A stretch of 32,512 bases of DNA, from assembly GCA_045579055.1 (NCBI GenBank), contig JAZNLK010000044.1:1-32512 (forward strand). Direction: 5' to 3'. The position numbers were made by a program, and so were the translations under genes. A model generated the notes under the pieces. It was not told the origin of the DNA, did not search any database, and saw only the letters and a program-made list of their open reading frames with translations. This DNA comes from SIG440 sp045579055. Its GTDB lineage: Bacteria; Bacillota; Clostridia; Monoglobales; Monoglobaceae. The first letter of the stretch is position 1. Each line of letters starts with the position of its first letter. Of this stretch, positions 16,998 to 23,960 are shown in pieces.

Positions 16998-18056
16998 CTA
17001 GTCCTCTCTTTTAAGAGCAAATTCTATGTGTCTGTCAATAACTTCCTTCATTCCCACACCCGAATGTTCCCAAACCTTGGGGTACATACTGATAGGTGTG
17101 AAGCCGGGAATGGTGTTGATTTCGTTCAGGAGAATCCGTCCGTCACGACGGTCAATGAAGAAATCCACCCTTGAATAGCCGCGGCATTCGCAGATTTTGT
17201 ATGCACGCAGTGCCAGTTCCTTGATTTTTGTTGTTGTTTCTTCATCCACAGGAGCAGGAATCATCAGCTTTGAATCCTCATCCTGATACTTGGCTTCGAA
17301 ATCATAAAACTCTTTTGCAGGCTTTATTTCCCCCAGAACATCAGCAGTCACGGGGTTCAGATTTCCCATAACACCACATTCCACCTCACGGGCATCAATA
17401 GCTTCTTCAATAAGAACCTTGTAGTCGTGTTCAAGAGCAAGATTTATGCCTGCTGACAGTTCCTCACGGTTTGCGGCTTTTGTTACCCCCACAGAAGAGC
17501 CTGCCGAGGAAGGCTTTACAAAGCAGGGATAGCCTAACTTCGATTCAATCTTGTCAAAATCCACAGCATCACCCAGTTTCAATTCCACCCAATCCGCCTG
17601 AGGGATTCCGGCTTTTGCAAAAAGGATTTTTGCTATGCATTTGTCCATACACACCGCACTTCCCACCACGTCACTTCCGACACAAGGGATTCCCGCAAGC
17701 TTGCAAAGTCCCTGAACCGTGCCGTCCTCACCGTTTTTGCCGTGGAGCACAGGATAAACAACATCAATTCTTATTTTTTCCGTTCCATCCGGATTGAATT
17801 TCACCAAAGCTTTGTCATTGCTGTCGGGCGAAAGAATTGCCGGAACAGTCTGCCCCTTCTCCCAGATATGATTTCTTATGCTTTCAATTTCGCCATCATA
17901 AAACAGCCACTTTCCGTCTTCGGTAATACCAACAGGAAACACTTCATACTTATCACGGTCAATATTTTCCAGAACAGCCGATGCCGAAACCTCCGACACG
18001 GAATGTTCACTGGAGACACCGCCAAACAAAACACAAACATTCATTTTGCTCATCAT
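16998..18056 (-). CDS. ddl: D-alanine--D-alanine ligase
   Basis: ATP-grasp ligase of 352 residues that makes D-Ala-D-Ala for the cell wall. Visible family blocks are VCVLFGGVSSEHSVSEVSA (7-25), LHGKNGEDGTVQG (104-116), the ATP-binding KPSSAGSSVGVTKA and the metal-binding NEINTIPGFT (311-320). The omega-loop segment DFEAKYQ is of the Ddl type, not the VanA/VanB type, so normal D-Ala termini are expected. ATG 18054-18056 has GAGG 7 bases upstream, better than the TTG at 18062. First gene of the operon running to the terminator at 11578-11609, divergent from spoIIR. Confidence 0.95.
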   Translation of the reverse strand: MMSKMNVCVLFGGVSSEHSVSEVSASAVLENIDRDKYEVFPVGITEDGKWLFYDGEIESIRNHIWEKGQTVPAILSPDSNDKALVKFNPDGTEKIRIDVVYPVLHGKNGEDGTVQGLCKLAGIPCVGSDVVGSAVCMDKCIAKILFAKAGIPQADWVELKLGDAVDFDKIESKLGYPCFVKPSSAGSSVGVTKAANREELSAGINLALEHDYKVLIEEAIDAREVECGVMGNLNPVTADVLGEIKPAKEFYDFEAKYQDEDSKLMIPAPVDEETTTKIKELALRAYKICECRGYSRVDFFIDRRDGRILLNEINTIPGFTPISMYPKVWEHSGVGMKEVIDRHIEFALKRED

Positions 18057-18103
18057 AATCAATCCTCACATCAAATATTTTAATTCACTCACCAAAAAAA
18101 ATC

Positions 18104-18133
18104 AATATGTATAAAACAAAAAAACAATGTCAA
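18104..18133 (-). promoter_or_regulatory. Probable sigma-A promoter of the ddl operon
   Basis: Minus strand has a perfect -35 box, TTGACA (18133-18128). The best -10 candidate is CATATT (18109-18104) after 18 bases, keeping the two most conserved -10 positions. It is the only good candidate upstream of ddl. Its -35 box overlaps the putative sporulation promoter of spoIIR on the other strand. Confidence 0.45.
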
Positions 18134-18138
18134 GACTT
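18109..18138 (+). promoter_or_regulatory. Possible sigma-F promoter of spoIIR
   Basis: GTATA (18109-18113) is followed after 15 bases by GTCAAGACTT (18129-18138). From memory the sigma-F consensus is about GYATA and GGnnAnAnTR. The -35 part fits; the -10 part departs at the second G and the last position. spoIIR is a sigma-F gene in Bacillus, which is why this weak match is worth recording. Confidence 0.35.
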
Positions 18139-18170
18139 TCCATAAATAATTAAGAAACGGAGAACTTTTT

Positions 18171-18797
18171 ATGAAATACATAAACAAAACACGTTTTTTT
18201 GCTTTATTCCTTGTTCTAACACTTTTATTCACCTTGGGTCTGTCCTATGCCATAGCCGCAAACAATCGCATTTCTGATGCTGTTGTCCGTCTGCATATCG
18301 TGGCAAACGACAATTCCGAGGTTCAGCAAGCACTGAAGCTCAAAGTCCGAGACCGTATTCTCAGAGACACCTCCCGGCTTTTTGACAAAACCGAAAGCAC
18401 AGAGGATGCACTGACTCTCGCCCAATCAAAGCTTGATTTCATCAAAGAAATCGCCGAAGACGAAATTCGCCTGCAGGGTTTCGACCACAAAGTCAAAGTA
18501 ACCGTGGGTTCTTTCGCCTTCCCCACCAAAACATATGGGGATATATCGCTACCTGCCGGGAAATACAATGCCGTCAGAGTTGAAATCGGTAAGGCTCAGG
18601 GTGAAAACTGGTGGTGTGTTATGTTTCCGCCCCTTTGTTTCACAGAAGGTACATTATATGCTTCAGATTCCGCAAAAAACCAACTAAAAAACGAGCTTTC
18701 CTCCGACGATTATGAACTCATTCACAAAAACAGTGAATCATCGGTTCAGGTCAAGGTTAAATTCAAGATTGTTGAGTTCTTCAGAACTCTTTTTTAA
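18171..18797 (+). CDS. spoIIR: Stage II sporulation protein R
   Basis: Forespore-made secreted signal protein that activates SpoIIGA processing of pro-sigma-E in the mother cell. The 208 residues start with a membrane or signal segment (FFALFLVLTLLFTLGLSYAIA, about 9-29). They then show family hallmarks VVRLHIVANDNSEVQQALKLKVRD (38-61) and GENWWCVMFPPLCFTEG (about 143-159). It is the clearest marker that this organism forms endospores. GGAG lies 8 bases before the ATG. The gene is isolated on the plus strand between ddl and tsaD; its stop overlaps the tsaD stop by three bases (18794-18797, TTAA). Confidence 0.95.
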   Translation: MKYINKTRFFALFLVLTLLFTLGLSYAIAANNRISDAVVRLHIVANDNSEVQQALKLKVRDRILRDTSRLFDKTESTEDALTLAQSKLDFIKEIAEDEIRLQGFDHKVKVTVGSFAFPTKTYGDISLPAGKYNAVRVEIGKAQGENWWCVMFPPLCFTEGTLYASDSAKNQLKNELSSDDYELIHKNSESSVQVKVKFKIVEFFRTLF

Positions 18798-19798
18798 CCC
18801 AATGGCAGGTTTGCAACAGCATTAAGGGACATATCCGCCACTTTTCCTGCCTTATATTCATAATACGCAGCACACCCAATCATTGCCGCATTATCAGTAC
18901 AAAGTGCCATTGACGGACAGGCAAATGTCATTCCTTTTTTGGTCGCTAAAGCTTCAACTCTTTCACGCAAAGCCTTGTTTGCCGCAACCCCGCCCGCAAG
19001 AGCAAGATTTTTTGCACCGTACTTCTCGGCACACTCAATCAGGTGTCTGCTGAGAACATCCGTCACAGCTTCCTGAAAGGATGCCGCAACATCAGCCTTG
19101 TTAATTTCAATTCCTTTTTGTTCCGCATTGTGAATATAGTTTATAACCGCAGTTTTAACACCGCTGAAGCTGAAATCAAATCCGTCTTCACCCATATTCA
19201 CTCTGGGAAATTTTATTGCGTCGGGATTTCCCTCCAATGCACATTTCTGAATAGCAGGGCCTCCCGGATAACCCAGCCCCAACACTCTCGAAACCTTGTC
19301 AAAGGCTTCACCTGCCGCATCATCGTTGGTTTTTGCAAGAACTTCATATGTGTTGTAGTCCTTCACATAAACAATATGGCTGTGACCGCCCGATGCCACA
19401 AGGCACACGAACGGTGGCTTGAAATCCTTATGTTCAATATAGTTGGCACAAATATGACCTTTTATGTGATGAACGGGAATCAGTGGCTTGCCCGACATAA
19501 AGCTGAGTCCCTTGGCAGTTGAAACACCGACCAAAAGGGCGCCCACAAGTCCGGGGCCATAAGTCACCGCAATTGCATCAACATCATCAAGGGTCATTCC
19601 GCAATCTTCAAGGGCTTTGTCCACCACATCGCTTATATTTTCGATATGCTTTCTGGACGCCACCTCTGGAACAACACCACCAAAGGTCTTGTGCAAATCA
19701 ATTTGTGTATTAATAACGTTTGAAAGAACCTTGCATCCGTCCTCAACCACCGCTGCAGCAGTTTCGTCACAGGAGCTTTCAATGGCAAGTATCTTCAT
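18794..19798 (-). CDS. tsaD: tRNA t6A37 threonylcarbamoyltransferase subunit TsaD
   Basis: Transfers the threonylcarbamoyl group to A37 of ANN-decoding tRNAs. The 334 residues show the family start ILAIESSCDETAAAVV, the Fe-binding pair His111 and His115 (HHIKGH), SFSGVKTAV and LAGGVAANKALRE. The ATG at 19796-19798 shares one base with the rimI stop (TGATG), so translation is coupled; a GTG one codon upstream is possible. The substrate-making TsaC domain is encoded two genes upstream. TsaB and TsaE are not in the window. Confidence 0.96.
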   Translation of the reverse strand: MKILAIESSCDETAAAVVEDGCKVLSNVINTQIDLHKTFGGVVPEVASRKHIENISDVVDKALEDCGMTLDDVDAIAVTYGPGLVGALLVGVSTAKGLSFMSGKPLIPVHHIKGHICANYIEHKDFKPPFVCLVASGGHSHIVYVKDYNTYEVLAKTNDDAAGEAFDKVSRVLGLGYPGGPAIQKCALEGNPDAIKFPRVNMGEDGFDFSFSGVKTAVINYIHNAEQKGIEINKADVAASFQEAVTDVLSRHLIECAEKYGAKNLALAGGVAANKALRERVEALATKKGMTFACPSMALCTDNAAMIGCAAYYEYKAGKVADMSLNAVANLPLG

Positions 19799-20247
19799 CA
19801 CGCATTCTCCTTTGTCAAAATCTTTTTCATTATAACTGCATCTTCTTTACCATCATAATAGCCTTTTCTGACAGCAATCTCCCCGAACCCTGCTTTTTGA
19901 TACAGAGCTCGTGCAGGAACATTCCCCACTCTCACCTCAAGGTTAATCTCAAAAACACTGTTTTCTTCACAGTATTCCTCCAGCTTTGCAAGCATCGCTT
20001 CCGCAATGCCTTTGCGTCTGTGTGCCGGGTGAACACCCACATTCATAATATCCGCACTTCCGCACATATTCCAGAGTCCCGCATACCCGAACACTTCGCC
20101 TTCATCTTCAGCGACAACATAAAAGGCAAGCTTGTTCTGAAGTTCTTTTTCAAAAGTATTCCGTGCATAGCCTGAACCGAAACATTCTTCTTCTACTTTA
20201 ACAAGTCCGTCAATATGCCGTGGATCAAGGGGTACATATTCTATCAT
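19798..20247 (-). CDS. rimI: GNAT acetyltransferase RimI
   Basis: N-terminal acetyltransferase of ribosomal protein S18 type, 149 residues. The acetyl-CoA-binding motif VHPAHRRKGIAEAML (about 77-91) and the C-terminal block NLEVRVGNVPARALYQKAGF are characteristic. It overlaps the upstream tsaC fusion by 4 bases (ATGA) and leads into tsaD, the usual rimI-tsaD pairing. In Firmicutes the true substrate is not well established. Confidence 0.9.
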   Translation of the reverse strand: MIEYVPLDPRHIDGLVKVEEECFGSGYARNTFEKELQNKLAFYVVAEDEGEVFGYAGLWNMCGSADIMNVGVHPAHRRKGIAEAMLAKLEEYCEENSVFEINLEVRVGNVPARALYQKAGFGEIAVRKGYYDGKEDAVIMKKILTKENA

Positions 20248-21668
20248 AATTCCATCTTCTCTATCAATCGTTTTATTTCTTTGGCACAGGCTTCATACAC
20301 AGAAATATCTCCGCCATAGGGGTCTGTAACATCACCGGATTCCCCTGCGAACTCCTTTAATGTGAGAACTTTTTCATCATCAGGAAGTGTCCATTTGTGA
20401 CTTACTGTCATTGTCAGAACAATATCCGAACATTCAATCATATCCAATGTTGTCTGTTTTGGAGTGTGTCCTGTCAAATCAATATTCCATTTGCTTACCG
20501 CATCAATTGCGTTCTGCTCCGCACCTTTTGTCCCCATAACGCAAAGTCCCGACGAAGCTGCAACACCATTAAAATTCATAGAGTTGAATATTCCTTCCGC
20601 CATAGGACTTCTGCAGGTATTTCCGGTGCAAATAAACAAAACCGACTTTGCCGTCTTTGCGTCAAGGAATTTTCCTGCCGCAGCTTTATACAGACGGTTT
20701 TTCACCGCACGCCACAACCCATCGTCAGGAATCTCCGGAGCATATATTTCCTTTGCACCAATTTTGTCACTCTCACGCAGGCAGTCAAAAAGTCTCTGTG
20801 CCGCAGTTTCGGGAGAATTTTTTGACCCCAAGGAAATAAATAATACAAATTCCGGGAGTTCGTCCCTCATTTCTTCAAAACCTATAACCGCAATTTTGCC
20901 AAAGGCAATACGCTTTGATAAAAACTCTTTTATTTCTTCGCCGGAGCCTTTGATAATATAAACAGGTGCTTTCGGCGAATAATGCTTATACTTCATTCCG
21001 GGTGCTTTGGGGATATCGTCCTTTTTCACCTCGCTGCTGATGAGAACTTCACCCAGAACCTCTCTCAATTGTTCAATTGAAATTCCTCCCGGACGAAGTA
21101 CCGTTGGAATTTCCGAAGTCATATCAATAACAGTAGATTCAACCCCGACCTTTGCGTCGCCACCACGGATAATTCCTGCCACTCTTCCGTTCATATCCTC
21201 AAAAACGTGTTCAAATGTCGTTGGACTTGGTCTGCCCGAAATATTGGCACTTGGTGCCGCAATGGGAACTCCGCAAGCCTTGATAAAAGCTCTGGCAATT
21301 TCGTTTTCAGGAAGCCTTATACCCACGGTTTGAAGACCCGCTGAAACCCTCTCGGGAATTATATCCTTCTTTTTGAGAATCATGGTAAGCGGGCCCGGCC
21401 AGAACCTATCCGCCAGAAGCTTTGCCCCATCAGGCACTTCCTTAACCAACTTCTCAATCTCATCAAAATCGGAAATATGAACTATAAGCGGATTATCTGA
21501 AGGTCTGCCTTTTGCCTCATAGATTTTATCCACTGCCCGGCTATTGAGTGCGTTTGCCCCCAATCCATAAACCGTCTCAGTGGGCAGAACAACAACCTCA
21601 CCGTCATTTATCAATCGTGCTGCCTTATTTAAATCTTCAATTGTATTCTCAAATATTCTTGTTTCCAT
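20244..21668 (-). CDS. TsaC/Sua5 threonylcarbamoyl-AMP synthase fused to a YwlE-like low-molecular-weight phosphatase
   Basis: A 474-residue two-enzyme fusion. Residues 1-205 are a YrdC/Sua5 domain (VVVLPTETVYGLGANA, KGRPSDNPL, IAAPSANISGRPSPT), which makes threonylcarbamoyl-AMP for t6A. The Sua5 linker PGMKYKHYSPKAP (about 223-235) and a Sua5 C-terminal domain (to about 330) follow. Residues 341-474 are a low-molecular-weight phosphatase with P-loop CTGNTCRS (Cys347, Arg353) and general-acid Asp449 in DPYGGD. Thr351 in the P-loop is the residue that gives Bacillus YwlE its phosphoarginine preference; tyrosine phosphatases usually have Ile there. In Bacillus these are separate neighbours (ywlC, ywlE). 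No stop or frameshift separates them here. Confidence 0.92.
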   Translation of the reverse strand: METRIFENTIEDLNKAARLINDGEVVVLPTETVYGLGANALNSRAVDKIYEAKGRPSDNPLIVHISDFDEIEKLVKEVPDGAKLLADRFWPGPLTMILKKKDIIPERVSAGLQTVGIRLPENEIARAFIKACGVPIAAPSANISGRPSPTTFEHVFEDMNGRVAGIIRGGDAKVGVESTVIDMTSEIPTVLRPGGISIEQLREVLGEVLISSEVKKDDIPKAPGMKYKHYSPKAPVYIIKGSGEEIKEFLSKRIAFGKIAVIGFEEMRDELPEFVLFISLGSKNSPETAAQRLFDCLRESDKIGAKEIYAPEIPDDGLWRAVKNRLYKAAAGKFLDAKTAKSVLFICTGNTCRSPMAEGIFNSMNFNGVAASSGLCVMGTKGAEQNAIDAVSKWNIDLTGHTPKQTTLDMIECSDIVLTMTVSHKWTLPDDEKVLTLKEFAGESGDVTDPYGGDISVYEACAKEIKRLIEKMEL

Positions 21669-21674
21669 GGAAAT

Positions 21675-22751
21675 TTAATTCTCACCCTGAAGTTTCAACT
21701 TTTCGCTCTGGTCTGTTGTGATGAGTGCATCAATGATTTCGTCGATGTCACCGTTCATAATTGCTTCAATTTTATATAATGTTAGACCTATACGGTGGTC
21801 TGACACACGTCCCTGAGGGAAGTTATATGTTCTGATTCTTTCGCTTCGGTCACCTGTTCCCACCTGACTCTTGCGGTCTGCGGCTATGGCATCCTGCTGC
21901 TTCTGAAGCTCGGCTTCGTAGAGTCTTGAACGGAGAACCTTCATCGCTTTATCCTTGTTTTTGTGCTGTGAACGTTCGTCCTGACACTCAACAATTACAC
22001 CGGTTGGTATGTGGGTGATACGGATTGCAGACTCGGTTTTGTTTACGTGCTGACCACCTGCACCGCTGGCACGGTATGTGTCAATCTGCAAATCTGCAGG
22101 GTTAATTTCAAAGTCAACTTCTTCGGCTTCGGGAAGAACCGCAACTGTTACGGTTGATGTATGGATTCTGCCCTGAGATTCGGTTTCGGGAACTCTTTGA
22201 ACACGATGAACGCCACTTTCATACTTGAGGCGGCTGTATGCACCCTGACCTTCAATCATAAAGGAAACTTCCTTGATTCCGCCGATACCAATCTCGCTGA
22301 GGTTCATCACTTCTGTTTTCCAGCGTTTTGACTCAGCATACATTGAATACATTCTGTAAAGGTCTGCCGCAAAAAGCGCCGCTTCATCACCACCTGCACC
22401 GCCACGGATTTCAACAATAACGTTTTTGTCATCGTTGGGGTCTTTGGGGAGAAGCAGTATCTTCAATTCGCCCTCGATAACTTCGATATTCTCTTTCGCT
22501 TGGGAAATTTCTTCCTGAAGCATTTCCTTGAAGTCCTTATCTGTTTCAGGGTCATCGAGCATCATTTTTGCATCCTCGATGGTGTTCATATTCATTTTGT
22601 ATTCCTTATACTTCTCCACAATTGGAGTCATATCGGAATGTTCCTTGCACAGCTTGCGCCAATTATCCATATCTGCCATAACTGCAGGGTCACTGATTTT
22701 TGCCGCCAGCTCTTCGTGCTGTTGTTCTATAAATGATAACTTTTCAAACAT
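21675..22751 (-). CDS. prfA: Peptide chain release factor 1
   Basis: Terminates translation at UAA and UAG. The 358 residues contain the stop-codon-reading P-X-T motif (Pro188-Glu189-Thr190, in RVPETES) and the catalytic GGQ at 232-234. A strong AGGAAAGGAA site precedes the ATG. It begins 15 bases after prfB, so both release factors share one transcript. The usual downstream neighbour prmC, which methylates the GGQ glutamine, is absent; the tsaC fusion follows after 6 bases. Confidence 0.96.
   Translation of the reverse strand: MFEKLSFIEQQHEELAAKISDPAVMADMDNWRKLCKEHSDMTPIVEKYKEYKMNMNTIEDAKMMLDDPETDKDFKEMLQEEISQAKENIEVIEGELKILLLPKDPNDDKNVIVEIRGGAGGDEAALFAADLYRMYSMYAESKRWKTEVMNLSEIGIGGIKEVSFMIEGQGAYSRLKYESGVHRVQRVPETESQGRIHTSTVTVAVLPEAEEVDFEINPADLQIDTYRASGAGGQHVNKTESAIRITHIPTGVIVECQDERSQHKNKDKAMKVLRSRLYEAELQKQQDAIAADRKSQVGTGDRSERIRTYNFPQGRVSDHRIGLTLYKIEAIMNGDIDEIIDALITTDQSEKLKLQGEN
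22039..22084. repeat. 46-base identical segment shared by prfA and prfB (prfA copy)
   Basis: This stretch, encoding the region around YRASGAGGQHVNK, is identical base for base to 23116-23161 in prfB, including all synonymous positions. The mismatches begin immediately outside both ends. Confidence 0.9.
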
Positions 22752-22766
22752 ATTATGTTTCCTTTC

Positions 22767-23883
22767 CTATTCCAGTTCGCCACGTGACAATGCCGTGAGA
22801 TATGCATCAATAAATCCGTCAAGGTCTCCATCCATAACCGCTCCGGTATTACCGGTTTCAAAGTTGGTTCTGTGATCCTTGACCATACTGTACGGATGGA
22901 AAACATATGAACGAATCTGGCTTCCCCAACCGATTTCCATCTGAACACCCTTCAGGTCTTCAATCTTCTCCTTCTGCTCACGCTCTGCAATTTCAACCAG
23001 CTTTGACTTCAGCATTTTCATTGCTGTTTCACGGTTTTTGTGCTGTGAGCGTTCGTTCTGACAGGTAACAATAACACCTGTGGGAAGGTGAGTTATGCGG
23101 ATTGCTGACTCAGTCTTGTTTACGTGCTGACCACCTGCACCGCTGGCACGGTATGTGTCAACCTTCAAATCTTCGGGGTTTATATTGATTTCAATATCAT
23201 CGTCAATTTCAGGCATAACATCAAGAGATGCAAAGGATGTGTGCCGTCTGCCCGACGAGTCAAAGGGTGAAATTCGCACAAGACGGTGAACACCCTTCTC
23301 ACACTTTGCATAACCGTAAGCATTGACCCCTTCAATCTGGAAGGTAACACTCTTTATTCCCGCTTCTTCGCCGTCAAGGAAATCAAGAGTTTCAACCTTG
23401 AAGCCACGGCGTTCAGCCCAGCGAGTGTACATTCTGTAAAGCATCTCACACCAGTCCTGAGCCTCGGTGCCACCGGCACCTGCATGAAGGGTCAGAATTG
23501 CGTTGTTTCCGTCATACTTACCCGAAAGCAAGGTTTCAAGCTTCATTGAACTGAGGTTTTCCGAAAGTTCCTTGAATCCGGACTTCACCTCATCCAGAAC
23601 ACTCTCGTCGTTTTCTTCAATAGCAAGTGCAACCAGAGTTGTCAAATCATCCCATGCCCCATAGAGTGCATCGTATCGTTCCACCTTGCTTTTTAGGCCT
23701 TTGATTCTCTGGAGTACTTTTCCTGCGGCATCCATATCGCCATAGAAATCGGGCTCCATTGTTTTTGCATCAAGTTCGGAAATCTCTTCCATCGTTTTTT
23801 CGATGTTAAAGTGAATCCCTCAAATCTGTAATATCTTTCTTCATTCCGTCAAGCTCAAGCTTGTACTCATCGAACTCTATCAC
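22767..23883 (-). CDS. prfB: Peptide chain release factor 2, made by programmed +1 frameshift
   Basis: Terminates translation at UGA and UAA. It is encoded in two frames: 25 codons from GTG 23883 to CTT 23811-23809, then TAA at 23808-23806. Skipping the T at 23808 continues with AAC and the long frame to 22767, giving 371 residues. The joined numbering puts the stop-codon-reading SPF at 205-207, Ala246 and GGQ at 250-252, exactly the Escherichia coli RF2 positions, and the shift after codon 25 also matches. The initiator GTG has AAAGGA about 9 bases upstream. It lies 77 bases after secA and 15 before prfA. Confidence 0.95.
23116..23161. repeat. 46-base identical segment shared by prfA and prfB (prfB copy)
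   Basis: Direct-repeat partner of 22039-22084, lying about 1.08 kb away in the neighbouring paralogue and in the same orientation. It covers the catalytic GGQ loop codons. Confidence 0.9.
23805..23820 (-). promoter_or_regulatory. prfB recoding site with a UAA stop
   Basis: Minus strand reads AGG GAT TCA CTT TAA C. The AGGG Shine-Dalgarno-like element starts 9 bases before the CTT slippery codon, the same register as in Escherichia coli (AGG GGG TAT CTT TGA C). The stop is TAA where almost all known prfB sites have TGA, so the codon after the shift is AAC (Asn) instead of GAC (Asp). Confidence 0.9.
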
Positions 23884-23960
23884 ATCTTCACATCCTTTAA
23901 TGATATATTTTTCACACCGGGTGTCGAGGACGCCGCCCCTAAAACGCGATGTTTTCTCCA

